Shown piece after piece: positions 12,122 through 23,793 of a stretch of DNA of 64,000 nt. The position numbers were made by a program, and so were the translations under genes. The notes beneath the pieces were generated by a model. That model saw only the letters and a list, made by a program, of their open reading frames with translations. It did no database searches and was not told the DNA's origin. The stretch lies in the NCBI GenBank assembly GCA_024195265.1, contig JAJLRJ010000013.1, positions 20,760,521 through 20,824,520 of the forward strand. The letters run 5' to 3'. How positions within the stretch are numbered: the first letter of the stretch is position 1; each line of letters begins with the position of its first letter. Source of the stretch: Dendrophyllia cribrosa (Eukaryota > Cnidaria > Anthozoa > Scleractinia > Dendrophylliidae).

Positions 12122-12840
12122 GGTAACAGTGTACCTTCAGATCGAAAATTTATTGAATTTTTTTTTTTTGGCGTCAAAATAAAGATTACAGAATGAACTT
12201 TCATCCCAAAAAAATTATCGAAAAATAGTGAAAATTGACGGAGAAATGACGGTATAACTTTTGTGGGCGGAGTTTGTTTATGAAGCGATATGTTTTTCTA
12301 AGCGTTGTTTTCTCAAAGTTAATTTTTCGCTTGTAGGGAACACTTTAAAGAGCTACAACTCAATGGGAATTTGTTCGATTTTCCTCAAATTTGGACACAA
12401 GCTAGGCTAACATATAATCAACAAAAACATGTCGGCGAATTTCTTATTTCCAAAAACTTTTCGTCAAGAGCCATTTCCGTGCGTTCACTTCAATTTGTTT
12501 TCTCCCTTTTTCGAAAATATTCTGTAACTTTTCACTGCAATTGAATATGGGAAATCGCCGACATGTTTTTTTTTAGCGCTTCGTGTCCGGAAACCCGAGA
12601 ACAAATCAAATTAGCAAAATACAATAATCGCTTTGAGTTATAGCGTTTTAAAGCTGATTCGGACGTTCGAATTTGGACGTCGTAAAAAAATCGACAATTC
12701 ATTTTTTACCAAATGGTTTCCATATTTAGATAGCCAGCTCTATAAGCTTTAATTTGATATCTGGGTTTAGGTATATTAAGTGTAATCTTAAGACACTAGA
12801 GCTGTTATACTGGAGACACCCCCGAAGGTACACTGTAACC
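12122..12840. mobile_element. TTAA-flanked MITE
   Basis: Inverted ends GGTAACAGTGTACCTTC and GAAGGTACACTGTAACC are flanked by TTAA at 12118-12121 and 12841-12844, the target duplication typical of piggyBac or Kolobok elements. There is no transposase inside. Confidence 0.7.
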
Positions 12841-13446
12841 TTAATAGCTTAGTTTGATGGCTTGACTGTTGTCCATATTCTTTCCCATTGGGCAAGAAAG
12901 TGGAAAAAGTTACCTGCCCAACGCAAAAATCTACCTTTACTCGGGAGCACTCCACACAGTTTTGTTTGCAGTATAAAGATAACTTATTATTTTTATCACA
13001 CGTCTAAAATAAATAAAACGATGTCAACTGTTTTTTGGTTTATTCATGAACAAACAAGTTAACCAATAAACGAAAAATTTTATAATAAGTAGATATCAGT
13101 ATCGATTGCATCAATTCCATCAAATTAGTGTCCCTAGCAACAGCCATTAATTTATAAGTAATTAATATATTTGGTTACCGATTGGTCAGTGAATCATGTA
13201 AATCATTTACACGCGACTAAAATAAATAGATGGAGTGCACCCTGGCAAACGCAAAATTCCTCAGCTTTGTACAGTAGTATAAACAAAAAATAAATTTCAA
13301 AAATAAATACTTATGCTAAAAACCAGTGGCCTGCCCCTGCGATATTTGGGACATTTTTTAAAATGATATTATTTGAGGTAATTTATCCAAAATACCTCTT
13401 GAAACCATTTGCAACATAAAACTAAAGCAGCAGGACAAAGCCTCTG

Positions 13447-13465
13447 CCCCCCCCCCCCCCCCCCC
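13447..13465. repeat. poly-C tract
   Basis: Nineteen consecutive C. The opposite strand is a G-run that could form quadruplex structure; length in the assembly is unreliable for such tracts. Confidence 0.8.
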
Positions 13466-13554
13466 ACAAACCCTTTCCCTCCCCAAATTTAAATGATGAC
13501 AGCAATGAACCACTTTAAGGTCATCAGAGATCAACTTTAGAGCTGTTTTCAATT

Positions 13555-13710
13555 GAGGGTCGTAAAACCAAATTAAAGTAATCACTCTGAGCTGGCCAAT
13601 CAAAACAGATGCAGACAAACCAATGAACCAATCAGAACTTGAACCAAATAGGTGTAGCCGGCACCAAGCATTGGAAAACGTGCAAATGGTCATGGCTTTG
13701 GTTTTACTTC
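13555..13710. mobile_element. left half of a MITE split by a 6.1 kb insertion
   Basis: The segment matches the first half of the intact copy at 59632-59895 (CGTAAAACCAAA start, CCAATCAG words, ending GGTTTTACTTCT). Its second half resumes at 19843, after the 13714-19839 element. Confidence 0.65.
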
Positions 13711-14015
13711 TTACAGGGCATCTGACAGGATGCGGTGGTGCGGATCTGCATAATTCTCTAATTTCTGCATCCTCCGCATCTTCGGAGCATTTTCCGCAAA
13801 ACTGAAAAAATTGCCCAATATTAGCAATAAAGCAGCTGCTTACCTTCCTCACAATCATAAAAGTCGAAGAGATTGATTATTTTGAAGCAGTTTTTCTGCT
13901 AAACATAGATGGAAACATGCTGCTTCGTTTGCGAGCGATTTTTAACCTCCAGGCGTTCCACGCATCTGTTGGCGATGAGCCTAGATACTAGTTTTGTTGT
14001 TTTGTTAGCTATTCA

Positions 14016-14048
14016 CTGAAGAAGGGACAAAAGTCTCGAAACGTCTGA
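14016..14048 (+). ncRNA. hammerhead-like core motif (copy 1)
   Basis: CTGAAGA, a GGGAC/GTCTC stem with AAAA loop, then CGAAACGTC. The spacing resembles the CUGANGA-stem II-GAAA core of the minimal hammerhead ribozymes carried by Penelope-like elements, with one extra A before the stem. A second copy at 57131-57160 keeps the pairing with different bases. Cleavage activity is not shown. Confidence 0.3.
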
Positions 14049-14315
14049 ACCTTTAGTTTCAAAAGCACTTTTAATGATTTTTTGTTAAACGTATTCATTT
14101 CATAACATTGGCACTACACAGTTCATATTAATTATAGTTTTGTTGTTAGCCTGGTTGCTAAGGTTAACCAAGATAGCCGCTTGTTTACAGACTCTTTTCT
14201 TGGTTTCTTTTGTGGGTCTTCGGTGTTCCTTCATTGCTAAAAGCTTCAAAATGTCTGACAAAGATAGCAAGCACTGTTTCAACACAGGTATTTTGACAAT
14301 TTGAGGCTAAATTTT

Positions 14316-14626
14316 CAGGGTTCGAAATTGCGCCTGTATCGGGCACATTTGCGACTAAAGATTTCGCTTTTGCGATCAAAATTTGTCTCTTAATCGTGAT
14401 TTTGCGACAGTTTTACGGCCGATTTCACTCTCCATAAACACGGTCTCCAAGAAGTGTATCACGGGCGCACTTGTCAGACTTTGTCAGCAATTTCTCGTTT
14501 CTCATTTCCAGTTCCGATGGTAGAAGTTAGTTATTTTTTTTTGCGACTGAAATTTTAGAACTTGCGACTAAATTTTAGGAATTACTCGCAAATTGCGATT
14601 GAGAATTTTTTTAATTTTGAGCCCTG
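14316..14626. mobile_element. short MITE with CAGGG/CCCTG ends
   Basis: CAGGGTTCGAAATT and AATTTTGAGCCCTG are imperfect inverted ends; ATTTT flanks both sides. Ends of this type occur in hAT-derived MITEs, although the usual 8-bp duplication is not clear. Interior is rich in TTGCGACTAAA words. Confidence 0.5.
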
Positions 14627-14730
14627 ATTTTACAATTTATAAACACAACGCTCACGTTCGTGCATTTTATATGTGTTCAATGTAAATACATTGGGAAGGC
14701 CCAATTATCACTTTATAAATTGTTCAACAC

Positions 14731-15270
14731 AGGAAAAGTTGAAAATTTACATGCACATGTAAAAATAAATTTACAACATGTAAATATGGATTTACATACT
14801 TTGTAAACTGCGATTTACATGTTAGGATTTTGTAAATAAAATTTACATGACATTTACAGGTTTGAGCACACATGTAAATCTACTGTAAATAGTTATTTAC
14901 ATGGTTCTTGTTACAGTGAGAAAAAAAGGGACACATGTAAATAACATGGAAATTATTTCACACACATTTACACGGAGCTTGCAAGGAACCCTGTAAATAA
15001 CATGTAAATCGAGAAAGGGAGGCTATCCTGTAAATAACATGTAAATCAAGAAAGGGAGCCTTTAAAGAACCCTGTAAATAACATGTAAATCGAAAAAGGG
15101 AGGCTATCATGTAAATAACATGTAAATCGAAAAAGGGAGGCTAACATGTAAATAACATGTAAATCGAAAAAGGGAGGCTAACCTGTGAATAACATGTAAA
15201 TAAAAAGGGGGGCTATCCTGTAAATAACATGTAAATACAAAAAGGGAGGCTAACCTAAATATTCTGTAAA
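14731..15270. repeat. left subterminal array of TGTAAATAACATGTAAAT repeats
   Basis: Starts with GGAAAAGTTGAAAATTTACAT, then many copies of TGTAAATAACATGTAAAT, the later ones separated by CGAAAAAGGGAGGCTA spacers (unit about 38 bp). The inverse complement array is at 18783-19726. Confidence 0.8.
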
Positions 15271-17945
15271 GGTGAATAGAATAAATCAGGCATGTAGATT
15301 CAATTTTTAACAGGTGGGAATATAGAACTATAGATGGGTAAAAAAGAGAAAAATGTAGTCCTTTTAAAGCTGCACTTGGCTTTTACAGCTGGAAAAATAA
15401 AGTTCACAGCCGGGTAATTTACCCGGTTCCCGGCTATTATCTACATCCCTGTAAATAGGTTAACATTTCTACTTCTATGACCAACTGACCTCCAACCTCA
15501 ACGGCGTCTGTGTAAAATGAGCTGCTTGTGGGTCACCGCCTTTTGATAATATACATGTAGTTTGCTTGCAGTGCATGCCGGGAAGATGGTAAAATCCTCC
15601 TTTTGTACACTGTATTTACAAGTCATTTTTTTTTTAAACGCGAACCTGCGGTATAAAAGGGCAAAGCCCCATGCCGAATCTAATGCAAATGAGCAAGAAT
15701 AGATTTTGCTGATTTGCATGAGTTGGAAAATCCAGCCCCCTATTATATCGCGGGTTTGGTGATGTTCAGTTTATGTATATTATTCACATCGACCATACCC
15801 ATCTATTCACTGGTAATATTAAATAGTGACTCTGAGGATAATATGTTTAATGTATGCAGTGATGTGGGAGTATGCTTCATATTTTCTCAATTTAAAATAC
15901 ATAACATGTAATTTATGATTTCTTTTCTCACATTAGAAATATGGCATTATTCAAAGAGATTCAAGGGGAGCTTTTTATGGTGAGAGAATAATTATTGATG
16001 TTATACATGTATGTCCATGTACACAATAAGGCTGTTTTCTAACAGGAGCCTATTAGCAATTAGGCACCTACATGTAAGTAACTGACATTGGTACCTACAT
16101 GTACAATGATTGTGTTAATATTTTGCTGCAGCACTAAACATTATTCAAATGGGATTCTCAGGTCTGATCTAAAAATCAGTGTTTTAGTTGACTTCTGTAT
16201 GGAATAACATAATTTGGTGTTGTTTTCTTTTGATGTAGACATAATTAATTTACCCTGCTAAACATTCATGGTCAAATCCGATAAACTGCACCTAAATTTT
16301 TGGTACATTGTGTATTTTCTTGAGTTAAATGTCCCTGGTCTTGTTAACCCAGAAAAATTTGAACCAGGTGTTTATTTAGAGACCAGCATTTTATTCATTG
16401 TCCCTTGGTGACTGATTTTTTTATCAGTTCATCATTCTCAGAAACTCATGGCTGTGTTGTATTGATATTCTCTGGAGAAATTGGATTGCGATCACTGTGT
16501 TAATAAGAAACCTTTGATCCAAAGTCCATTACTTGTTGCTGGATTTTCCATACTCATGTTTATTGTAAACTTAAAATCCTGGTTGTAAGCCCACCCGGTT
16601 ATAGGCCAACAAAATTTTTCCAGTAATAACCCCTTCTGGATGTAAGCTTCACACATCTCCTCCACAACAATTCTTTACATAAAGAAAATAAACTGACTGA
16701 AATAATTGAACAGTACTGTAACATATCACAATACTTTGTGCTTATCATCCAATAAACTCTTACAAATTTGTATAAGCCCAGGACTAACATGTATAACTGG
16801 GATGTTATGGCCTTTAAATTGTTATTAAAAACAAGCTTTACATGTAGTTTCAATTAGGCTTTTCACAATGTAAAATCTTATGCACAGGTCAGTTGCAGGT
16901 GACAGGATGTTATCAGATCTTTGTGACCACATTCAGACTGATTACAGATTGTAGCTTCAGTTCAGCAAGTGACAGCATTTTGTCAGATCTTTAATGCCAT
17001 TTTGGCATAATTATATTCATAGGCTGCAGGTACCTGGCCTATTAATTAAAGGAGAAATGCTAAATTAACCCAGCTGATAAATCATTAACTTTGCCCTCGC
17101 AACAGACAAAAACCTTGGACCTGCTCTTGTCTCAACAGATTGGGTAGAACAAGAGACGTTCAAACACCTACTGTAGATGACAATAATTCTAATCCTTGTC
17201 AGTATTACTTGTATGTAATGTTGAAGTGTAAATGGTGTGTACAAAATCAGTTCTGCACATAATCTTGTTCAAAATTCCTGATGAAGTCTGTGCTAACATG
17301 TGTCAGATGAAACTGGTCCAGTAAAGCAAGATCAGCTGCTGTGTGCTGCCCACTTTTCTTTTGATAAAAAAAAACTGGACGCAAAGGGCAGTTGCCTTAG
17401 TTACAGTCTATATTAAGCGACCTATTTATTAAGCGGTCACCCTCTATTAAGTGGTTCCCACTTAACAAATGCCCGGAATTAAATCGCTCCGCATATTTAC
17501 TGTAAACTTGACCTCTTTTAAGCGATCTCCTCTATTAAGCGGTCAGTTGGCTATTCCCCAAGGTTGACAGTATTAGGCAGTCTACTACAAGACAGACTTC
17601 TCACTGCAGCTGTTTTTTGTTTTGTTTCACAGGCTTCAAGAGCAAGAGCATCCCCATGGCCAAGCTCTGGCAGAAAAGATACCAAAGCTGCAGTCAATGT
17701 ACACCTTACAGTGTACATGTAGCTCTTTAAAATGAACAATGCAAAACAGAAACAAAGAATGCTAAAAAATGATCAGTTACTATACTGTACCATATAGGTT
17801 CTACTAAAAATAGCATTTGAGTTATATAGTTACAGTAGGCATGAAATGCCGGTTTTTATGACAAACGACTATGTCATAGTCAGCTGCCATTGTGTTTACA
17901 TGACAAATGAAAATATATTTTGACAAATTCTTGTTAAAACTTGCC
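15271..17945. other. unannotated interior of the 6.1 kb element
   Basis: No coding frame or RNA gene recognised. Several TACATGTA words are scattered through it. 17400-17577 has repeated TATTAAGCG and AAGCGGTCA words resembling pogo-type MITEs, without clear ends. Confidence 0.35.
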
Positions 17946-17949
17946 TTAA

Positions 17950-18320
17950 AGGGACATTGTCACGCAAATTTTGCCGTGTTTTGGTCAAAATACACTAAGT
18001 ACCTTTTCTCAAACATAAAATTGCTTTTAGAACACCAAGAAGATAATATCAAGTGATTTCTTCAAGGAAGAACAAACTATAATAAGTTTTTCTGCGTTTT
18101 TTCCACGACTCTTGGGAGGAACTAGAAAAAATTGGCCAATTTTTTCAAGTTGCAATCCACTTCCATCCTGGCTATCCGCAGCCAAAGAGAACGAATACTA
18201 GTTTCTGTGCACTGGCAGAGTATTTGTTAACAAAACTGGACCATTATGTGTAGGTTTCCATTGAAACAAATACGTTTTTTGGCTTTTCAAAGTGATACTA
18301 AAAATAGGCGACAGTGTCCT
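17950..18320. mobile_element. TTAA-flanked MITE
   Basis: Ends AGGGACATTGTCACGC and GGCGACAGTGTCCT are inverted with mismatches and flanked by TTAA at 17946-17949 and 18321-18324. 371 bp, non-coding. Confidence 0.65.
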
Positions 18321-18782
18321 TTAATATTATTTAGTCACAGGCAGAAAAATACCCACCTAAGTCCTGGCCAAACTGACTGCAAGTATATGCCTGTAAGTTG
18401 TTCCAAGTTGTAAACAAGCCATTTCAATGTACATGTAGTCTCGCACATACACCCAAACCAAAGTAAACAGTAGTGACAAGAATCTATGCTTGATCGAATT
18501 GGACAAAAGTTATTGATGTAACTTATTACTGATGTTGACTTGTCTCTCCATTTGGCCAGGGCACAGATGTTCATGGTCTTTTTCAACAAGTTAAAGAAAA
18601 TTAACATCTTATAGTCTTTTAGAGGATCCCTCTGTAAGTTACTACTGGTGAAGTTGGCATCCTCAATAAAGATTATTATTAACATGTATGCATTTAAAGT
18701 GACATGTCTTGCACATTCCGTCTTGTATTCATTTTTGTGGCAGGGAATATTTTATGTGATAATAAGGAACCAGCATTAAATC

Positions 18783-19726
18783 GAAACAAATTTACATGTT
18801 ATTTACAGGATCTAGACAGCTCCCTTTTTCATTTTATATGTTATTTACATGGTCTTGACAACCCCCTTTTTTCAATTTACATGTTATTTACATGGTTCCT
18901 TGCAGGCTCCAATTTTAAATTTACATGTTATTCACAGGGTTCCTTACGGGCTCCTTTTTTCGATTTACATGTTATTTACATGATAGCCCCCCTTTTTGAT
19001 TTACATGTTATTTACAGGATAGCCTCCCTTTTTCGATTTACATGTTATTTACATGATAGCCCCCCTTTTTCGATTTACATGTTATTTACATGTTAGCCCC
19101 CCTTTTTCGATTTACATGTTATTTACAGGGTTTCTTCTTCGATTTACATGTTATTTACAGGATAGCCCCCCTTTTTCGATTTACATGTTATTTACATGTT
19201 AGCCCCCCTTTTCGATTTACATGTTATTTACAGGGTTCCTTACAGGCTCCGTTTTTCGATTTACATGTTATTTACAGGGTTCCTTTTTCTATTTACATGA
19301 TAGCCCCCCTTTTTCGATTTACATGTTATTTACATGATAGCCCCCCTTTTTCGATTTACATGTTATTTACATGATAGCCCCCCTTTTTCGATTTACATGT
19401 TATTTACAGGGTTCCTTCTCGATTTACATGTTATTTACAGGATAGCCCCCTTTTTTCGATTTACATGTTATTTACATGTGAGCCCCCCTTTTCGATTAAC
19501 ATGTTATTTACAGGGTTCCTTACAGGCTCCGTTTTTCGATTTACATGTTATTTACAGGATCTTCTCTTGTATTTACATGTTTCACTCAAAATATTTACAT
19601 GTTATTTACAGGTTCGACAATAACATGTTAAAGGGAAATTAGCATGTAAATTATCATTTACAGTATCTTTACATGTTATTTACATGGTATTTACATACAA
19701 TGTAAATTTTCAACTTTTCCAGTGCA
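18783..19726. repeat. right subterminal array, inverted relative to 14731-15270
   Basis: About two dozen ATTTACATGTTATTTACA units separated by AGCCCCCCTTTTTCG, AGGGTTCCTT or GGATAGCC spacers, closing with TGTAAATTTTCAACTTTTCC. The open frames read across it are repeat translations (FTCYLQ, DLHVIY) and are not genes. Confidence 0.85.
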
Positions 19727-19842
19727 AATTTCTGCATAATCCAGTGTGTTTTCCGCATATAGACGCATTTTCCTGCATAATATGCCCTCAAATTTCCGCA
19801 TATTTTTTAATTTTTTTCCGCATCCTATCAGATGCCCTGTTA

Positions 19843-19935
19843 TGATTGGTTTAGAAAGTGGTGCGAGATATTCTAGCCAATCACAAAGCATAGCAATGCA
19901 AAAACAAAGCAACCGCAAAGTTACTGTCAACACTC
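19843..19935. mobile_element. right half of the split MITE
   Basis: ATGATTGGTTTAGAAAGTGG onward matches the second half of the 59632-59895 copy (AGAAAGTGGCGCGAGAT, CCAATCACAAA, CAAAGCAA), continuing the half at 13555-13710. Confidence 0.65.
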
Positions 19936-21033
19936 ATTTGAAAACTGATAGATTATAGTGAGTCTCCTTATCCTGTGGCACCTCGTCTTAACCTTAAGTA
20001 CCTCAGCTTCAGCCACTGTTTAAAGGGGCTATGTTGCGAGATATATCACGCAGGCAAACACATCGGGTCGATATCAAACAAATTCACGCTATAGCCGTGA
20101 AATCGGGAAAAATCCTTCCATTCTGCTGTGCTGTGTATTCCGAAAGGTCTTAGATTTTTCTGACTTATAAATAGTATACTTGTCGTGATTTCATTTCGGT
20201 TATTTCTCCAATTCTGAAATCATACGTCTATGTCAGTATCTCATTGTCTAAGAGTTGCATTCAGCATATGTCGAGCATGAATGAAGGCTCTTCTCTGGGG
20301 CTTATTGCTGTGAAATCAACCCAAAAGTTTTCAAGCTAGGTCACATATGCAAATAGTATTAGCTGCAACAGTTATTTTGATCTGATTTAACTAAGTCTAG
20401 AAATTTCCATTGCTCTCTCTCAAGTGAATAAAAAAAATATATAAAACATTTGGGTTTGTCTGCGGTAATAACAAATTACAAAGCGAAATTTCTAAGCTGA
20501 CTAGGTTTTAATACTGAAGCGTGCTATTTTTGTCACGGACAAACTAATTTTATTTAAAACGCTCAACTATCAGATAGTAACATGATGAGAACTAGAGCTA
20601 TTTAAAAAGATACGAAGATCGCAGTTGTCACAAAAATCCAATTTAAATCCTTGCAATGAGATATAAAGGACAATTCAGTTAAATTCTTAGATGGGCAGGC
20701 TAAATTAATCTGCGTTCGCCTGGCGCGGCCGGTCAGTGAATTAATTGCTACAAGGCATACAGCGAATTGCTCCGTAGAACATCGCGAAGAAGCGATGTCG
20801 GTCTTTACTGAGGTGAAAGATTTCCAAATCAGGCAGAGAACCACAGCAAAATCAAGTTAGAGCATTCATAACACTGTACCAGAACGGTGCTAGAAGCGAG
20901 GAAAATACTACATGTATAATTGTGACGTTTCAAAATGACGCAGAAATGGTACATACAAACTTTCTCGATTATTTTCGCTTGGTACAAATGTCACAGGACA
21001 CCCAACACCTGATTAGGAAGCGTCTCCTTTGGC
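19936..21033. other. unannotated intron sequence
   Basis: No coding or RNA feature recognised. AAAGGGGCTATGTTGCGAG near 20023 looks like one end of a MITE, but no matching opposite end was found. Confidence 0.3.
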
Positions 21034-21906
21034 AGGCTTAACTAATCAATGACATCAATGACATCAATGTAATCAATGAGTAATCAATGGGTAATCAATG
21101 AGTAATCTATTGATTACTCATCGAGTATTGCCAATACTCAATGAGTACTCAATGACCCACAAAATTTTTGGTCATTGATTAGTCATTGATGTCATTGATT
21201 GGTCATTGATTTGCATGAAAAGAGGTGTTGACAGGCCAGACACGACTCATAAGCTCGTGATAACGTGGAACGTGACCTTTAGAGTTTTGCTCTAGCAAGT
21301 ATATTCCCCCGGGATATCCCCCAAGGATTTTCCTTTTTTGTATGAGATAAGGGGAGGCTCTTTTTATATTTCTCTTAGCAATGGTTGGTTCTGAATGAAA
21401 TGCCATTTACTCATTAAGATGTTTTTAAGACTAGGCAAAGCCGGGTGGTACGTTGTTACGAAAGGCAGAATTCCTTTTGCTGCAAAGATGACTTCCGTTC
21501 ATTGAATTTTACCTTGGAAATTATTTTCTCAATGAGATTGTGAGTGTAGCCTCTAGCACGGAGGTGTGCTTTGAAGTTGTTGATATTCTCACTGAATGAT
21601 TTCGCTGAGGAATTTGTTCTTAAAAGTCTCAGGGCTTCACCTTTTCTGAGCCCTTTTCTGAGCCCTTTTCTGATCCCTTTTGTGACCCCTGGTGGGTGTT
21701 AGGAAGAGAAATGGGTGTACTGAAAGGTCTCTGTTGGTTTAAAATGAGTAATCAATGACATCAATGAGTAATCAATGACCCACAAAAGTTTTTGGGTTCG
21801 ATTAATCATTGATTACTCATTGAGTATTGTCAATACTCAATGATTAATCAATTGATCACCCATTGATTACTCATTGATGTCATTGATCATTGATTAGTTA
21901 TGCCTG
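21034..21906. mobile_element. foldback element with CAATGAGTAAT-repeat ends
   Basis: Left arm AGGCTTAACTAATCAATGAC and right arm ATTGATTAGTTATGCCT are inverted, each followed by ~10 bp repeats of CAATGAGTAAT and CAATGACAT and by a central ACTCAATG/CATTGAGT palindrome. The arms are about 160 bp; the ~530 bp centre is unrelated and non-coding. Confidence 0.7.
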
Positions 21907-21940
21907 GCCTTTGTCGACGCAATAAAACATTTAGCCAATA

Positions 21941-22102
21941 CAGTCAACCCTCTCTTAACAGACACCTAAAATTGATCTCTACCACACTTTAGTCACTCAT
22001 TATTTTTACTGTGACTGAACTATGTATATGACAGACAGGTACTCTCTAAGATGGACAGCTGGCTCTAATCTGGACCATATCTGTCTAAGAAAGACTTGAC
22101 TG
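21941..22102. mobile_element. pogo/Tigger-like MITE
   Basis: CAGTCAACCCTCTCTTAA at the left and AGAAAGACTTGACTG at the right are inverted ends flanked by TA (21939-21940, 22103-22104), as for Tc1/mariner-pogo MITEs. It lies 20 bp from the donor of the next exon. Confidence 0.6.
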
Positions 22103-22123
22103 TACATTTATTTTGTAATGTAC

Positions 22124-22443
22124 CCTTTTGTCAGATTGTCCATTTTCTTTATATTCTGTCCAAGCTGTCCCATCTGTGGATGACTGTAGGGTGTAAGTCT
22201 CCACCCACTGATCTCCTTGGGAATTTCCCTGAGTGGACACAGCGCAGATGATATGAAGTGTCTGTAGATCAATCTGTAGATATGGATTACTGTCATCTGT
22301 CAATGCACACCAAGAAGATCCTGCAGTGTAGTTTAATCGGCCATTCTTGGCTGGAGTGCTGGCACTTAGATCTGTGGAAGCACTTAACTGACTGTCTAGA
22401 ATGTATCCATTAGCCAAACCGACAGCATTTTTTTCGCATGATG
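22124..22443 (-). CDS. exon: discoidin (F5/8 type C) domain, N-terminal part
   Basis: Internal exon: a good acceptor (TTGATTTAG) precedes it, so the upstream hydrophobic frame is probably intron rather than signal peptide. It encodes SCEKNAVGLANGYI, LDSQLSASTDLS, AGSSWCALTD, YLQIDLQTL and TLQSSTDGTAWTEY, the conserved first two-thirds of a discoidin domain, starting at the disulphide Cys. It ends phase 0 at AGG before GTACAT. The exon(s) carrying the start codon and signal peptide are not identified and may lie beyond 22443, past the Polinton or outside the window. Confidence 0.7.
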
Positions 22444-22524
22444 CTAAATCAAACATAAACAAAATAAATATTGAGAGTACGAAAACCAATGTTCATGCCT
22501 TTATATGTACAGTAGGCTAGATAA

Positions 22525-23033
22525 TTGTAACTCATTGCTTTATGGGCTGCCTAAATGTCTTATTCAAGGACTCCAATGTGTCCAGAACTGTGCTGCCGCT
22601 TGATACTTAACTGTAGACAGCAATTTGAACACATAACTCCAATACTTATTGAGCTGCACTGGCTACCTATGGAACAGTGAATTATTTTTAAAATTTTGTA
22701 TACTTTTAAAAATTAATTCTTATTAATAAATAAATGGCACTGCTCCGTTATATCCCAATGAGTTGCTCGACCCATACATTCCTATACAGCTGTACATACA
22801 GTAATCTTAGATCGTCTGAACATTGTCCTTTATCTGTGTCAAAATCTAATCTTAAGTTGTATGGAGATGGAGCCTTTTCTGTCTGTGCACCTAAACTTTG
22901 GAATTTTTTACCGGTTCATATTAGAACTACAGTAGGATCTCTGTGGTTAATTTTAAATAGGGGAAAAATCGCCATTTTTCAAAAATCGAGATTATTAGAT
23001 GTTTGTATAAATCTTTTAAACAGCTTTCTTTAA
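22525..23033 (+). pseudogene. CR1/L2-like retrotransposon reverse transcriptase, C-terminal remnant
   Basis: In broken frames the plus strand reads LLYGLPKCLIQGLQCVQN, then NLRSSEHCPLSV and KLYGDGAFSVCAPKLWNF. These are the conserved post-polymerase segments of CR1/L2/Jockey-type non-LTR reverse transcriptases. Several stops and frame changes show it is dead. The 5' part is absent. Confidence 0.7.
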
Positions 23034-23787
23034 AAAAAAATCCAGAAAAAAAGTTTTTTTCTGCGTAAAGTTATTGAGCGCAAAAGATTTGTCCATGTTA
23101 ATTAGTTTAATTGACCGCTGACAAGTCCTGTCATACTTGATTAACTTGTATTGTCCTCGGTGAATCGCGTCTGAGAGCGGTGTTTTTGTAGCAGACAAAA
23201 GTATTTCCCGCCGTGGCGCGCTACTTTGTTCCTGTTACATGTTACCTGTTAGATTCCTATTGTTAGTGAAAGCTGATCGTTCTCTGGCATCGATCAAAAC
23301 ATAACTTGCTTGTCATTCGGGCGTCATAATCTCATTACCGGTAAGAGGCCGCAAAATATATATTTCCTCTTTTTCTCGCAATGAAAATTTCGGCGAGTTG
23401 AGCGTACGTTTTGAACTACAAGTCGGTAGCCCCTGGACCAATTTCGCTGAAATTGGGCAAAATTATTGTCAGATAGTTTTCCTACAAAACCGTGTCTGCG
23501 AATTGTAATTGCCCTTTTCATTTTGAAGTTAAAGCATTTCCCCACAGAGATTGCTTATTATTTGTCCATCCGATATTCGTCTGCTCATAACAGAAAAACT
23601 AACACACTTGCGAATGACGTGTTAATCGTTTTCTTCCATTTATTTTTGGCGGGCGTGGAATTTATTAAACTTGTACCCTTTTTGGAGGAATAAGCCATAA
23701 TCTGGAACTATTAAGCTTTCAGAAAATATACGGTTTATAGGGTTTTCTATTAAAACAACTCGCGCTAGAGCGATCTGCGCGCGGACG
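23034..23787. other. unannotated flank of the Polinton
   Basis: No gene supported. Mixed composition with a GC-richer end (GCGCTAGAGCGATC). It separates the CR1/L2-like remnant from the Polinton insertion site. Confidence 0.3.
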
Positions 23788-23793
23788 GTCCTG
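23788..23793 (+). repeat. Polinton target-site duplication, left
   Basis: GTCCTG, repeated directly at 37003-37008 immediately outside the other terminus. Six bases is the length Polintons generate. Confidence 0.75.

Larger units (their letters stand above)
13714..19839. mobile_element. 6.1 kb non-autonomous element, TTA target duplication
   Basis: Termini CAGGGCATCTGACAGGATGC (from 13714) and GCATCCTATCAGATGCCCTG (to 19839) are inverted with one mismatch. TTA flanks both sides (13711-13713, 19840-19842), as for PIF/Harbinger-type elements. Subterminal ATGCGG and TGCAT words recur at both ends. The interrupted MITE on either side matches the uninterrupted copy at 59632-59895, which serves as an empty-site reference. 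No transposase frame was recognised. It contains the repeat arrays 14731-15270 and 18783-19726 and two smaller MITEs. Superfamily is uncertain. Confidence 0.75.
11776..22123 (-). other. 10.3 kb intron of the discoidin/FTP gene
   Basis: The flanking exons are both phase 0 and rejoin within one discoidin domain. The interval is filled with transposable elements listed separately and no coding exon is recognised inside it. The donor reads AGG/GTACAT and the acceptor TTACAG/AGC. Confidence 0.6.

Noticed and set aside
18704..19642. Three long plus-strand open frames rich in FTCYL and DLHVIY
   Set aside because: They are translations of the ATTTACATGTTATTTACA tandem array; the unit lacks stops in these frames. 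No coding signal beyond the repeat.
22444..22489. Signal peptide directly upstream of the discoidin exon
   Set aside because: The hydrophobic codons overlap a pyrimidine-rich acceptor ending TTTAG and have no suitable ATG; they are more likely intron.
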